The position numbers were made by a program, and so were the translations under genes. A DNA stretch of 64,000 nt. It comes from Pararobbsia silviterrae. GTDB lineage: Bacteria; Pseudomonadota; Gammaproteobacteria; Burkholderiales; Burkholderiaceae. A model generated the notes under the pieces. The model was not told the origin of the DNA, made no database searches, and worked only from the letters and a program-made list of their open reading frames with translations. Positions 1-10,210 of the stretch are shown here, in pieces. Position 1 is the first letter of the stretch, and the number at the start of each line of letters is the position of its first letter. The stretch lies in NCBI RefSeq assembly GCF_003628125.1, contig NZ_RBZU01000011.1:62001-126000 (forward strand), written 5' to 3'.

Positions 1-130
1 TGCCACGCATGAAACGACGTGGCTTCGCGATGCTCGATATGCCGACTCGATTCTCTGCACTCACTTCGATTCGCGATGTGTGACTGCGAGTGTTGTATGG
101 AGGTCTCAGCATGCGAACAAATTCTCGAAT

Positions 131-163
131 TTTCTTCAGCGAAGTCTTTTATCGCTGAAGAAA
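131..163 (+). promoter_or_regulatory. Perfect 12-bp inverted repeat upstream of nrdB
   Basis: The arms at 131-142 and 152-163 are exact reverse complements, separated by a 9-nt A/T-rich loop. No T-run follows (the next bases are AGATGG), so this is not a standard terminator. It lies about 40 nt before the nrdB start, probably in an nrdA-nrdB spacer. It could be an mRNA stability or processing hairpin; its role is not shown by the sequence. Confidence 0.5.
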
Positions 164-201
164 AGATGGTACAAACCGATCTAACTTGAAGGTGAACATT
201 C

Positions 202-1446
202 ATGCTCAACTGGGATGACGAGATCACTGCCGTAACTCCCGCGAGCGGCGAGCAATCGAACGCATTGCGCGCACCCGCCGGAGCAGTCATTGCTCCTCGC
301 ACTGCAACGCCTTCAGTTGCAGCTCAGCACGCTTCCCTTCCGCAAGACATCTTCGCGCGCGATATCGCGACGCCTCCGTTGGCGAAGCCCGCGACCTCAC
401 ATGCGGCCGCGGCCGATCACACGTCGACCGAACGCGTGAACGTGGCGGACAAGCGCATCATCAACGGCACGACCGACGTCAATCAGCTCGTACCGTTCAA
501 GTACAAGTGGGCGTGGGAGAAGTATCTCGCCGGCTGCGCGAATCACTGGATGCCGCAGGAAGTGAATATGTCGCGCGACATCGCGCTTTGGAAAGACCCG
601 AACGGTCTGACCGAAGACGAGCGCCGGATCGTCAAGCGCAACCTCGGTTTCTTCGTCACGGCCGACTCGCTCGCCGCGAACAATATCGTGCTCGGCACGT
701 ATCGCCACATCACGGCGCCCGAAGCGCGGCAGTTCCTGTTGCGCCAGGCGTTCGAGGAAGCGATTCACACGCACGCCTATCAATACATCGTCGAGTCGCT
801 CGGGCTGGACGAGAGCGAAATCTTCAACGCGTATCACGAAGTCGATTCGATTCGCGCGAAGGACGAATTCCTGATTCCGTTCATCACGGTGCTGACCGAT
901 CCGTCGTTCAAGACGGGCACGCCGGAAACCGACCAGCAATTGCTCAAGTCGCTGATCGTGTTCGCGTGCATCATGGAAGGCCTGTTCTTCTACGTCGGGT
1001 TCACGCAGATTCTCGCGCTGGGTCGTCAGAACAAGATGACGGGCGCGGCCGAGCAATATCAATACATCCTGCGCGACGAGTCGATGCACTGCAATTTCGG
1101 CATCGACCTGATCAACACGGTCAAGCTCGAGAATCCGCATCTCTGGACGCCTGAGTTCCGCGCCGAGATTTCGGCGCTGTTCCAGAAGGCTGTCGATCTC
1201 GAGTATCGCTATGCCGAGGACACCATGCCGCGCGGCGTGCTCGGGCTCAATGCATCGATGTTCAAGAGCTATCTGCGCTTTATCGCGAATCGCCGTTGCC
1301 AGCAGATCGGTCTCGATGCGCTGTACCCGAACGAAGAAAATCCGTTCCCGTGGATGAGCGAGATGATCGACTTGAAGAAGGAACGCAACTTCTTCGAGAC
1401 GCGCGTGATTGAATATCAAACGGGTGGCGCTCTGAGCTGGGAATAA
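202..1446 (+). CDS. nrdB: Class Ia ribonucleoside-diphosphate reductase, beta subunit
   Basis: R2 subunit of ribonucleotide reductase. It houses the diiron-tyrosyl radical cofactor that the alpha subunit NrdA uses to reduce NDPs to dNDPs. The ligand pattern of E. coli R2 is visible: D155, E186 and H189 with the radical tyrosine at Y193 (spacing E-x-x-H-x-x-x-Y), then E259, and E293/H296. The C terminus ends in an acidic/aromatic tail, as needed for NrdA docking. The first ~75 residues are a low-complexity Ala/Thr/Pro-rich extension before the conserved fold, giving 414 aa against about 375 in E. coli. The start ATG follows an AAGGTG ribosome site. nrdA is presumably just left of the window. 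The family call is secure; the role of the extension is unknown. Confidence 0.97.
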   Translation: MLNWDDEITAVTPASGEQSNALRAPAGAVIAPRTATPSVAAQHASLPQDIFARDIATPPLAKPATSHAAAADHTSTERVNVADKRIINGTTDVNQLVPFKYKWAWEKYLAGCANHWMPQEVNMSRDIALWKDPNGLTEDERRIVKRNLGFFVTADSLAANNIVLGTYRHITAPEARQFLLRQAFEEAIHTHAYQYIVESLGLDESEIFNAYHEVDSIRAKDEFLIPFITVLTDPSFKTGTPETDQQLLKSLIVFACIMEGLFFYVGFTQILALGRQNKMTGAAEQYQYILRDESMHCNFGIDLINTVKLENPHLWTPEFRAEISALFQKAVDLEYRYAEDTMPRGVLGLNASMFKSYLRFIANRRCQQIGLDALYPNEENPFPWMSEMIDLKKERNFFETRVIEYQTGGALSWE

Positions 1447-1901
1447 GCTCACGCGACTCGAAAAGAAAGAAGATTGGGGAGTTTGAATGCGTCGGTATCG
1501 CGACACCGGAATTCGCGATGCCGATGCAAACAGAATTTGTGGAGCATGGTCGCCTGAATGCAAAGCGCGCCGAGTGGCTTAAGAGCCCCGCACGACGATG
1601 ACAAGCACTTTGCGAGCCCTTCAGTGGGACGGGCCAACTACCCCCGAAATAAAGCCGGCGGCAAAGCCGACGGCTTGATCAAACGACGATTGCCGGCCCG
1701 ATTGCCGGTACGTATTTGGCGCGCACGGCCCGAATTGGCCGTGCGCGCCTTGCCGTATTCATTAGCGTAAGCACGTCGAAACGCGTACGCCGATGAATGG
1801 CCCGCTTCGTAGCGGGTGTGCTTGCGCGCGCCCTCGGGAAGCGGGTTTTGATGAAGGGTGTGGTTTGTTCGACTCTTACTTGAAACCTGAAGGAGCATCT
1901 A
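1447..1901. other. 455-bp spacer between nrdB and the histone-like gene
   Basis: No convincing coding sequence is visible: the short open frames lack ribosome sites and recognisable protein features. The spacer holds a strong hairpin at 1718-1749 and a weaker GC-rich one (1654-1662 with 1666-1674, one mismatch). The promoter of the downstream histone-like gene should lie in its right half. Confidence 0.6.
1718..1749 (+). terminator. 13-bp perfect hairpin, terminator-like
   Basis: Arms at 1718-1730 and 1737-1749 are exact reverse complements around a CGAATT loop. A weak T-containing tail (TTGCCGTATTC) follows. It sits between nrdB and the next gene on the same strand, so it probably ends or attenuates nrdB transcription. 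The tail is poorer than in a classic intrinsic terminator. Confidence 0.5.
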
Positions 1902-2495
1902 ATGGTCACCGCTAAGAAAGCTGTAGCGAAGAAGGCGCCGGCGAAGAAAGTCGCCGTGAAGAAGGTCGTAGCGAAGAAGGCAGCGCCGGCGAAGAAGGCC
2001 GCCGCACCGGCGAAGAAGGTTGCAGTGAAGAAGGTCGCTGCGAAGAAGGTTGCAGTCAAGAAGGTTGCAGCGAAGAAGGCCGCACCGGCGAAGAAGGTTG
2101 CAGCGAAGAAAGTCGCTGTGAAGAAGGTCGCGGTCAAGAAGGTTGCAGCGAAGAAGGCCGCACCGGCGAAGAAGGTTGCAGCCAAGAAGGTCGCGGTGAA
2201 GAAGGTCGCGGCGAAGAAGGCTGCACCCGCGAAGAAGGCTGCTGCCAAGAAGGCTGCGCCTGCGAAGAAGGCTGCGGCGAAGAAGCCTGCTGCCAAGAAG
2301 CCCGCTGCGAAGAAGCCCGCTGCGAAGAAGCCTGCTGCTAAGAAGGCGGCTGCGAAGAAAACAGCCGCTGCTCCTGCTGCCGCTGCGCCTGCAGCGTCGG
2401 CAGCCACCGTCGCACCCGCTGCGCCGGCTAGCAACGCAAAGACCGCACTGAACCCGGCAGCGGCATGGCCGTTCCCGACGGGCAGCCGTCCGTAA
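1902..2495 (+). CDS. Histone H1-like Lys/Ala-rich DNA-binding protein
   Basis: A 197-aa protein made almost wholly of Lys-Lys-Ala/Val modules (AAKKVAVKKVAAKK, APAKKAA) up to about residue 155, then an Ala/Pro/Ser tail ending in WPFPTGSRP. This resembles the H1-like or AlgP-type basic repeat proteins of proteobacteria, which bind DNA non-specifically and help compact the nucleoid. There is no folded domain. The ATG is preceded by AGGAG at 1891-1895. A strong terminator follows at 2561-2597, so it looks monocistronic. Repeats of this kind expand and contract, so length probably differs between strains. The DNA-binding role is inferred from composition. Confidence 0.88.
   Translation: MVTAKKAVAKKAPAKKVAVKKVVAKKAAPAKKAAAPAKKVAVKKVAAKKVAVKKVAAKKAAPAKKVAAKKVAVKKVAVKKVAAKKAAPAKKVAAKKVAVKKVAAKKAAPAKKAAAKKAAPAKKAAAKKPAAKKPAAKKPAAKKPAAKKAAAKKTAAAPAAAAPAASAATVAPAAPASNAKTALNPAAAWPFPTGSRP
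1911..2365 (+). repeat. Coding tandem repeats of the Lys/Ala protein
   Basis: Degenerate repeats of 12-15 bp built on GCGAAGAAGG and GTGAAGAAGG run through nearly the whole gene. All are multiples of three, so unit gain or loss keeps the frame. Confidence 0.8.
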
Positions 2496-2514
2496 GCGTT
2501 GCGTGCATGTCGCC

Positions 2515-2532
2515 GACACGCTTGAGCGTGTC
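2515..2532 (+). terminator. Small hairpin just after the histone-like gene
   Basis: A 7-bp stem, GACACGC/GCGTGTC, with loop TTGA and followed by TTTGG. It lies 20 nt after the stop codon and could pause transcription before the stronger terminator at 2561. Confidence 0.4.
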
Positions 2533-2537
2533 TTTGG

Positions 2538-2555
2538 TTGAGTAGGCCTACTCAA
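2538..2555. promoter_or_regulatory. Perfect 18-bp palindrome
   Basis: The 18 bp centred on AGGCCT are self-complementary with no spacer. The palindrome lies between two terminator-like hairpins downstream of the histone-like gene. A palindrome this exact could be a protein-binding site or a cruciform; no regulator can be assigned. Confidence 0.5.
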
Positions 2556-2560
2556 TCCGA

Positions 2561-2597
2561 TCCCGCCTCCGGCTTGCCGGACGGCGGGATTTTTATT
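2561..2597 (+). terminator. Rho-independent terminator of the histone-like gene
   Basis: Arms TCCCGCC plus TCCGG pair with CCGGA plus GGCGGGA, with one bulged C, around a CTTG loop. TTTTTATTT follows directly. This is a classic intrinsic terminator on the plus strand. Confidence 0.9.
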
Positions 2598-2715
2598 TGG
2601 ATCGCGTCATGCGACGCATCGATGTGCGTGCATTGCATTCGATCCCTTCAGATCGCACCTCGCGAAGATGCGCCCGAGGACGCCCCGCGAGGACGGTGAA
2701 GCCGATGCAACGACC

Positions 2716-3192
2716 TTAGTGCGTCACGCGCGTCGTGCCGCCGCTCGACAACAAGCGCACGCGGTCGCCCGCGCGGAACACTTCGCCGGTTTGCTCTTGC
2801 GTGATCGCACGCAGATCGCCGTTGTCGAGACGCACGGTCAGTTCGAGCCCGTCACGCGTCGCGACGCCGTTCTCGATCGCGTTCCCCGCGACCGCACCCG
2901 CGATGCCGCCGACGATTGCCGCAAGCACCGATCCCGTGCCGTTGCCGATCGTGCTGCCCGCGACCGCACCGACCGCGCCGCCGCCGATTGCACCGAGACC
3001 GCTCGGCTGACCGCCGTTCGACTGGATCTTCACCGCACGCACGCTTTCGAGCGTGCCGAAGCGGACCGACTCTTCGCGTTGCGCGGCCGTCGCCGTATAC
3101 ACATCGGGCGACGTACTGTAGTTCGCACAGCCTTGCAGCGTTGCCATGCTCAGCAGCGAAATCACGAGCGCCGCGCGCACCATGCTTTTCAT
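2716..3192 (-). CDS. slyB: SlyB-family outer-membrane lipoprotein with glycine zipper
   Basis: A 158-aa lipoprotein. It starts MKSMVRAALV, has a hydrophobic signal and a lipobox ending LQGC, so the mature protein should begin at that Cys and be lipidated. A Tyr/Thr-containing stretch (DVYTATAAQ) and VRFGTLESVRAV follow, then two Gly/Ala-rich glycine-zipper segments (GAIGGGAVGAVAGS and GGIAGAVAGN), then a small beta-rich end. This order matches E. coli SlyB (155 aa). The ATG at 3192 was chosen because GGAGAAGGG sits just upstream; earlier in-frame starts run into the neighbouring gene. It lies 22 bp downstream of the kinase gene on the same strand. SlyB proteins act in envelope integrity and Mg2+ stress in enterics; the role here is inferred. 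Confidence 0.88.
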   Translation of the reverse strand: MKSMVRAALVISLLSMATLQGCANYSTSPDVYTATAAQREESVRFGTLESVRAVKIQSNGGQPSGLGAIGGGAVGAVAGSTIGNGTGSVLAAIVGGIAGAVAGNAIENGVATRDGLELTVRLDNGDLRAITQEQTGEVFRAGDRVRLLSSGGTTRVTH

Positions 3193-3214
3193 ACCCTTCT
3201 CCATTGCCAGATGA

Positions 3215-4153
3215 TCACGGCAGAGCATAGCCGAACGCTTGCTCGAAGCGTTCCGCGATCTCTTCACGTGAGAATGCGTAATTTTGGGGACCTTGCTCGG
3301 CGATCTTGAGTGCGCCCATGAGGCTCGCGAGCCGGCCCGTCGTGGCCCAATCCCAGCCGCGCTCGATGCCGTACAACAGGCCGCCGCGAAAAGCGTCGCC
3401 GCAGCCCGTCGGATCGACGACGCGTTCGGCCTTGACTGCGGGAATCGTTTCGACACTGCCGTGATGATAGATCTGCGCACCGTGCTCGCCGAGCGTCACG
3501 ACGACCGCGTCGACCTTGGCCGCGATCTCGTCGATCGACCAGCCGGTCTTGTCGCTGAGCAATTTGGCCTCGTAGTCGTTGACTGTCACGTAAGTGGCAA
3601 GTTCAATCATGCGCCGCAGGTCGTCGCCGCTCAGGATCGGCAGGCCCTGGCCCGGATCGACGATGAACGGGATGCCGGCCGCCGCGAACTGCTCGGCGTG
3701 CTCGCGCATGCCGTCGAGGCCGTCCGGCGACACGATGCCGAGCGTGACGCCGTCGCCCGCCGCGATCGTGTTCAGGTGCGACTGCATCATCGCGCCCGGG
3801 TGGAATGCGGTGATCTGATTGTTATCGAGATCGGTCGAGATCATGGCTTGCGCCGTGTACTGGCCCGGCAGCGCGCGCACATGCTTGGCGCTCAGGCCGA
3901 GCGTCGCGAGCCGGTCGAAATAGGGTTGCGCATCGTGCTCGCCGACCGTGCCCATGATCCGCGCGTCGCCGCCGAGCATGTGGAGTGCATATCCGATGTT
4001 CCCCGCGCAGCCGCCGAACTCGCGGCGCATCGTCGGGACGAGAAAGCTGACGTTCAGGATGTGTACCTGATCGGGCAGGATATGGTCCTTGAAGCGCCCC
4101 TCGAACGTCATGATCGTGTCGTAGGCGATCGAGCCACAGATGAGCGAAGCCAA
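3215..4153 (-). CDS. PfkB-family kinase, adenosine-kinase-like
   Basis: A 312-aa ribokinase/PfkB-fold kinase. It has the N-terminal signature GGCAGN and the C-terminal ATP/anion-hole motif DPTGCGDAFRGG, whose Asp is the catalytic base. The start (GSIAYDTIMTFEGRF, then ILPDQVH and SFLV) closely resembles mycobacterial adenosine kinase AdoK, so adenosine to AMP is the best substrate guess. Sugar kinases share the fold, and many genomes list this family only as carbohydrate kinase. The start is TTG at 4153 with AAGAGG eight bases upstream; no upstream in-frame ATG with a ribosome site was seen. A terminator at 4174-4195 separates it from tpx, so it may have its own promoter in the 4196-4310 gap. 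Confidence 0.83.
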   Translation of the reverse strand: MASLICGSIAYDTIMTFEGRFKDHILPDQVHILNVSFLVPTMRREFGGCAGNIGYALHMLGGDARIMGTVGEHDAQPYFDRLATLGLSAKHVRALPGQYTAQAMISTDLDNNQITAFHPGAMMQSHLNTIAAGDGVTLGIVSPDGLDGMREHAEQFAAAGIPFIVDPGQGLPILSGDDLRRMIELATYVTVNDYEAKLLSDKTGWSIDEIAAKVDAVVVTLGEHGAQIYHHGSVETIPAVKAERVVDPTGCGDAFRGGLLYGIERGWDWATTGRLASLMGALKIAEQGPQNYAFSREEIAERFEQAFGYALP

Positions 4154-4173
4154 AATCGAACCTCTTGAATATG

Positions 4174-4195
4174 AAAAAGCCGCGGAAACCGCGGC
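4174..4195 (-). terminator. Rho-independent terminator of tpx
   Basis: Read on the minus strand: GCCGCGG, loop TTT, CCGCGGC, then TTTTT. It lies about 115 bp after the tpx stop and just before the kinase start, so it should separate the two transcripts. Confidence 0.85.
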
Positions 4196-4310
4196 GTGAA
4201 TCGATATTCCGACGCATCGCGCCCCCCTCGGAGGGCATCGGCATGACGATCACGCCATGCCATTATCGCGATTTGCGCCGGTTACCGTGTCTATCGGATC
4301 TGACCGGATA

Positions 4311-4811
4311 TTACTTGAGCGCGTTGAGCGCCGCGTCGTAATTCGGCTCGTTCTTGATTTCGGATACGAGCTCGGCGTGCAGCACCTTGTCGTCCTCGTC
4401 GAGCACGACGACGGCGCGCGCGGTCAGGCCCGTCAACGGTCCGTTCTTGACGTCGACGCCATAGGCCGACTTGAACGCGGGATCACGGAACGTCGACAGC
4501 GTGATGACGTTTTCGAGGCCTTCGGTCGTGCAGAAGCGCGACGCCGCGAACGGCAGGTCGCCCGAGATCACGAGCACGACCGTATTCGCGAGCTTGCCGG
4601 CCGATTCATTGAACTTGCGCGTCGAGGTCGCGCACGTCGGCGTGTCGAGGCTCGGCACGATATTGAGGACCTTGCGCTTACCGGCGAAATCGCTGAGCTT
4701 GACGTCGGCCAGCGTCTTGCCGACGAGAGAGAAACCGGGTGCTTGCTGCCCGGCGGCCGGGAATGCGCCGCCTACTTCGATCGGGTTACCGCCGAGGGTC
4801 ACTTGGCTCAT
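4311..4811 (-). CDS. tpx: Thiol peroxidase, atypical 2-Cys peroxiredoxin
   Basis: A 166-aa peroxiredoxin that reduces alkyl hydroperoxides and H2O2 at the expense of thioredoxin. The peroxidatic cysteine is C60 in PSLDTPTC, and the resolving cysteine is C94 in SRFC. This matches the C61/C95 pair of E. coli Tpx, so disulfide formation should be intramolecular. Length is normal. It starts 20 bp after the zinc-ribbon gene, so it may be the last member of that transcript; it is followed by a clear terminator at 4174-4195. Confidence 0.97.
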   Translation of the reverse strand: MSQVTLGGNPIEVGGAFPAAGQQAPGFSLVGKTLADVKLSDFAGKRKVLNIVPSLDTPTCATSTRKFNESAGKLANTVVLVISGDLPFAASRFCTTEGLENVITLSTFRDPAFKSAYGVDVKNGPLTGLTARAVVVLDEDDKVLHAELVSEIKNEPNYDAALNALK

Positions 4812-4831
4812 TGCTGATGCTCCGCGTCTGT

Positions 4832-6538
4832 TCAGGGATAGAAAATCAGTACTTTGTAATTGGCGGGCGCCGTGCCCGTCGTCGTCAGTCGCAGATTGAC
4901 CGGCTGATGCCCGTCAGCCGCAATACCGGCGCTGACATCGACATTCGCGGGCAGATATTGCGCCGGCGTGACGACACGCCGGATCGCGAGCTGATTCTGC
5001 TGATCGAGCAGCGAGATCTCGATCGACGGCCACGCGAGCGCGAGCCCCGCCCGATTGTGCAGGCTCATCGAGAGATCGAACTGATTCGCGGCCGTGCTTT
5101 GCGCGAGCGTCGAGGTCTCGATCTGCAATTGATCGATATTGCGCGGCGGCGTGACCAGGCATCCCAGTTTCGCGCATGCGCTGTGATACGTCGCGACGGT
5201 GTTCGGCCAGCGCGCCATGATCGGCTCGCGCTGCCACCACGCGAGCTGGGCCGCGAGCAGCACGAGCAACAGCAGCGCGACGATCCAGCCCAGGATGCGG
5301 CGCGCGGGGTGCAGCTCGGCCACGTGCTCGTCGTGCGGTTCGACGCGGATGCGGAAGTCTTCGTTCTTCTCGTCGGCGAGCGGCGCGAAGACGTGCTCGG
5401 TGTCTTCGCCGGCTTCGGCCGCGCCCGTCGACGACACGGGAAACGCGAGCGCCGGATCCATGCGCGCATCGGACGGCGCCGCCCACGGATCGCTCTGCGA
5501 GGTCGCGCCGTAATTCGGCGTCGTCGAACTCGGTTCGACGTCGATCACATCGTCGTGGATGTCGTGTCCATCGTGCCGCGCTTCGTTCGCGTGTGCGTCT
5601 TCGGCATGCGACGAGTATTCGGTATGCGACGTGTATTCGGCATGGATCGCGTGTTCATGCGTCTCGATCGCTGCCGAAGCGTGGCCTGCATCGGCCGTGT
5701 CGTGACCGAACTCCGTGCGCGGCGCAAACGGCTCGCGCGGCGCACCCGGCGGAAGCTCGCCGGTCGGATCCCAGTCGGGCGGCAGCGCGGGTGCGGTGCG
5801 CGGTGCGTGCAGATCGTCGCGTGCCTCGTCGGCCGGCGTGGCCGCGGCGAACGGATTGCTTTCGTCGAGGTCGGGCGGCAGATGCGGTTCCGCGCGGCCC
5901 AGCGAATCCGGCCGGTGTTCGCGATGCACGTCCGCGAGGGCGTCCATCGGCGGATCGATCGGATCGACCGGCGTGTGTTCGACTTCATATTCGTCGACCG
6001 TCGCATGCGAGGCCTCGATCGACTGCCGTTCGTCGGAAGCCGATGCGTGGTCGGCGGCGTCGTCGTGCGAATGGGAGAGGTCGTGTCCCGCGAACGCGTC
6101 GGGTGTCTCGGATGCGGCCGCGATCGCATGCTCGTCGAGATCCGCATGCGATGCCTCGACCGCGGTGCGATCCTCGGCGGCTTCAGCGGCTTCAGCGGCG
6201 GATGCGTCGTGGTCCGTGTGCGCGCCTTCGTGGTCGGCGAGCGCATCGTCTTCCGCGTGCGAGGCATCGGCTTCGGGTGCGACGGGCGCATGCTCATGCT
6301 CATGCTCATGCACGGGCGCGCTCGCCGCGGCATGCGCGTCTTCGGCCGCGTGCGGCTGCGCAGGCGCGGCCGGGGGCGTCGTCCGCGCGGGCGGTTCGAC
6401 TTGATGAAGCACGCCGTCGAATACTTCGCGGCAATGTCCGCAACGGACGAGTCCGCGATGCAGCTTGAGCTGATCAGGGACGATCCTGAACACGGTCTGG
6501 CAATGAGGGCAGCGGGTCGCGAGCGCCATAGAAGCCAT
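4832..6538 (-). CDS. MJ0042 zinc-ribbon and DUF3426 membrane protein with His-rich linker
   Basis: A 568-aa protein of three parts. Residues 6-45 are a zinc ribbon (C10-x2-C13 and C33-x2-C36) of the MJ0042 finger type. Residues ~50-410 are a long acidic, His/Asp/Ala-rich low-complexity linker. One membrane helix lies at about 417-436, and the last 132 residues form a DUF3426 domain predicted outside the cytoplasm. This architecture is usual directly after prmA in betaproteobacteria, but its function is unknown. The linker is unusually long and His-rich, with a 6-bp DNA repeat (CATGCT units near 6294-6312). Two starts are possible, 6538 or 6529; neither has a strong ribosome site. A regulatory or metal-sensing role would be a guess. 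Confidence 0.85.
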   Translation of the reverse strand: MASMALATRCPHCQTVFRIVPDQLKLHRGLVRCGHCREVFDGVLHQVEPPARTTPPAAPAQPHAAEDAHAAASAPVHEHEHEHAPVAPEADASHAEDDALADHEGAHTDHDASAAEAAEAAEDRTAVEASHADLDEHAIAAASETPDAFAGHDLSHSHDDAADHASASDERQSIEASHATVDEYEVEHTPVDPIDPPMDALADVHREHRPDSLGRAEPHLPPDLDESNPFAAATPADEARDDLHAPRTAPALPPDWDPTGELPPGAPREPFAPRTEFGHDTADAGHASAAIETHEHAIHAEYTSHTEYSSHAEDAHANEARHDGHDIHDDVIDVEPSSTTPNYGATSQSDPWAAPSDARMDPALAFPVSSTGAAEAGEDTEHVFAPLADEKNEDFRIRVEPHDEHVAELHPARRILGWIVALLLLVLLAAQLAWWQREPIMARWPNTVATYHSACAKLGCLVTPPRNIDQLQIETSTLAQSTAANQFDLSMSLHNRAGLALAWPSIEISLLDQQNQLAIRRVVTPAQYLPANVDVSAGIAADGHQPVNLRLTTTGTAPANYKVLIFYP

Positions 6539-6615
6539 GTAGCCGGAGGCCGGTCGGTGAGCAATGGCGCTATTCTACTAACGATTCGCGCCACGCCGTG
6601 TTCATCGAAAACTTG

Positions 6616-7519
6616 TCATGCAGCGTGTGCGACGCCGCTCAGACAAACCCATCCTTCGTGTTCACGCCAAACGCTCAGCGTGATGTACGGTGCGTACGCG
6701 GCGATGACGTCATCGGCCTGTCGCGCGAGCACGCCCGAGAGCGCGAGCCGGCCGCCGGGCCGCACGCGCGAGCTCAACATCGAAGCCATGAGCTTCAGAG
6801 GGTTCGACAAAATGTTCGCGACGACGATATCGAACGTGCCGTCGGGTGCATCGTCGGGCAGCGCGTACTCGACGCTCGCCTGATTGCGCGCGCTGTTCTG
6901 GCGCGCGGCGTCGACCGCCTGCGGGTCGATATCGACGCCGACGACGCGCTGCGCGCCGCACTTGCGCGCGAGGATCGCGAGGATCCCCGAGCCGCAGCCG
7001 TAGTCGAGCACGCTCGGCGCGCCCGTGATCGTCTGTTCGAGCCACTCCATGCACAGGCGCGTCGTCGGATGGCTGCCCGTGCCGAATGCGAGACCCGGAT
7101 CGAGTTCGAGGATCAATGCATCGGGGTCGGGCGCATCGTGCCATGACGGCACGACCCAGATCCGCTTGCCGATCGGAATCGGATCGAATTGCGACTGCGT
7201 CAGACGCACCCAGTCCTCGTCCGCCACGTCGCGCACGGTGTACGCGGGCGTATGCGCAAGGCCGAGTTCGTTCGCGGCGGCGGCGAGCAGGACATCGGGC
7301 TGCGCGTCGGAATCGACGAGCGCGATCACGCGCGAATGCGTCCACGCCTCGCGCTCGGGCGTCAGGCCGGGTTCGCCGAACAGCGGCTGCTCGTCGGGCG
7401 TATCCGCGTCGGCGTCTTCGACCGACACGGACAACGCGCCGAGATCGAGCAGGGCGTCCGACAGGGCTTCAGCGTGCTCGCGACCGATCTCGATCACGAG
7501 CTCGCGGTAGCTGGCTGAC

Positions 7520-7527
<8 letters not shown>
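6616..7527 (-). CDS. prmA: Ribosomal protein L11 methyltransferase
   Basis: A 303-aa SAM-dependent methyltransferase that trimethylates ribosomal protein L11. The N-terminal substrate-recognition domain covers about residues 1-120. A Rossmann methyltransferase domain follows, with motif [15 protein letters not shown] and the NxxxNP-type motif VANILSNPL. Length is typical. The start overlaps the end of accC by 8 bp, so the two are co-transcribed and probably translationally coupled. The accC-prmA order is widespread in betaproteobacteria. Confidence 0.96.
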
Positions 7528-8887
<1,360 letters not shown>

Positions 8888-8903
8888 GGCGAGTCCGGCT
8901 CGC

Positions 8904-9377
8904 TTAGGCGATCACGAACAGCGGTTGGCCGTACTCGACCGCCTGACCGTTCTCGACGAGGACTTCCTTGATCACGCCGGCCTTGTCGGCCTCGATTTCG
9001 TTGAGCAGCTTCATTGCCTCGATGATGCAGATCGTGTCGCCTTCCTTGACGGTGTCGCCGACCTGCACGAACGCGTCGGCGCCGGGCGACGGCGCGCGGT
9101 AGAACGTGCCGACCATCGGCGAGGTCACGACATGGCCCTGGGCGATCGCGGCAGCCGGGGTCGCTGCGTCGACCGGCGCGCCGGGCGCCGGCGCGGCCGC
9201 TTGCAGCGGTGCGCCAGCCGGTGCCGGAGCGTATTGCATCGGGGCCGCTTGCGACAGGATGACCGGCGCGGCGTTCTTGACGATGCGAACCTTGCCTTCG
9301 CCTTCGGTCACTTCGAGTTCGGAGATGCCGGACTCGGACACGAGGTCGATCAAGGTTTTGAGCTTACGAAGATCCAT
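8904..9377 (-). CDS. accB: Biotin carboxyl carrier protein of acetyl-CoA carboxylase
   Basis: A 157-aa carrier. The C-terminal biotinyl domain has the lipoyl/biotinyl motif [11 protein letters not shown], with biotin expected on K123. The protruding-thumb region [15 protein letters not shown] sits before it. Residues ~40-80 are a flexible Ala/Pro linker. The ATG follows GGGGATATTCG. The carrier works with AccC, encoded next, and with the AccA/AccD carboxyltransferase elsewhere. Confidence 0.98.
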   Translation of the reverse strand: MDLRKLKTLIDLVSESGISELEVTEGEGKVRIVKNAAPVILSQAAPMQYAPAPAGAPLQAAAPAPGAPVDAATPAAAIAQGHVVTSPMVGTFYRAPSPGADAFVQVGDTVKEGDTICIIEAMKLLNEIEADKAGVIKEVLVENGQAVEYGQPLFVIA

Positions 9378-9413
9378 CGAATATCCCCAGATACAAATCG
9401 CTATATACGAATT

Positions 9414-9436
9414 GCGGCGCTCTCACGGAGCGCCGC
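9414..9436 (-). terminator. 9-bp hairpin between aroQ and accB
   Basis: GCGGCGCTC and GAGCGCCGC are exact reverse complements around a 5-nt loop. On the minus strand AATTCG follows rather than a T-run. It may attenuate aroQ transcription before an accB promoter in the adjoining A/T-rich 9378-9413 stretch, or just be an mRNA processing site. Confidence 0.45.
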
Positions 9437-9458
9437 GCGGTCGGACGCGTCGCGGCAA

Positions 9459-9914
9459 TCAGGTCCGCGGCGTCGCGGCGATGCGGTCCAATGCGAACTC
9501 GAGTGCGTAGAGGTAGCCCTTCGAGCCGAGCCCGACGATGACGCCCTCTGCGATATCGCTGAAGAACGAGTGATGCCGGAAAGGCTCCCGACGATGAACG
9601 TTCGACAGGTGCACTTCGACAAACGGAATGGCGGTCCCGGCGAACGCGTCGCGCAGCGCGACACTCGTGTGCGTGAACGCGCCCGGGTTGATCACGACGA
9701 ACTCGACACGCTGTTCGCGCGCGGCATGGATGCGGTCGATCAACTGACCCTCGTGATTGCTCTGGAACGTCGCGATCTCGACGCCCGCCTGCTGCGCGCG
9801 CGCGACGAGCGCCGCGTTGACGTCCGCGAGCGTCTGGTGTCCGTAGACAGCCGGCTCGCGTGTGCCGAGCAGGTTCAGGTTCGGACCATGAAGCACGAGA
9901 ATTCGAGGGGTCAT
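9459..9914 (-). CDS. aroQ: Type II 3-dehydroquinate dehydratase
   Basis: A 151-aa type II dehydroquinase converting 3-dehydroquinate to 3-dehydroshikimate in the shikimate pathway. The signature [20 protein letters not shown] contains the catalytic loop Arg (R19) and catalytic Tyr (Y24). [15 protein letters not shown] and [15 protein letters not shown] carry the Asn, His and Arg substrate residues. Length is typical. It is the first gene of the aroQ-accB-accC-prmA run; 296 bp separate it from tlpA upstream, where only a short hairpin (10169-10186) was noticed. Confidence 0.97.
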   Translation of the reverse strand: MTPRILVLHGPNLNLLGTREPAVYGHQTLADVNAALVARAQQAGVEIATFQSNHEGQLIDRIHAAREQRVEFVVINPGAFTHTSVALRDAFAGTAIPFVEVHLSNVHRREPFRHHSFFSDIAEGVIVGLGSKGYLYALEFALDRIAATPRT

Positions 9915-10210
9915 ACTAATTTTCGGTTCCGCGAAGTTGGCCGCACTTTACCGCTGTAAGAAAGAAGTTGTCCAGCAGAAGAAGAAAACGGATGGTCGTT
10001 CGGACCGTTTTGGCGGGCCGAATTCGCGTCTTTGTCGCGGAATCGCGCCGGATCGTGGCATACCCGGTCGCTAAAAGTACGAAACGTGCAGATAGACCGA
10101 AGTTGCAAGCATGTAGGCGCTTGCATCGTTGCGGCAGGCCGGCATTCGTGGTGCGGCGGCCCGATCGACCCGCGATTCGACGCGGGTGGCATTGGAGGAT
10201 AGCGAGATGA

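Noticed and set aside
1564-1650. tRNA-Ser/Leu-like start (GCCGAGTGGCTTAAG)
   Set aside because: The D-arm look is there, but no T-arm GTTCGANNC, no paired acceptor stem and no anticodon arm could be found in the next 90 bases.
1679-2434. Minus-strand frame encoding a Phe/Ala-rich protein opposite the histone-like gene
   Set aside because: It is the mirror of the AAGAAGG repeats; the plus-strand gene has a ribosome site and terminator.
4739-6883. Long plus-strand Arg-rich frame of 714 residues
   Set aside because: Antisense to the DUF3426 and tpx genes; composition is that of a GC-rich shadow with no domain.
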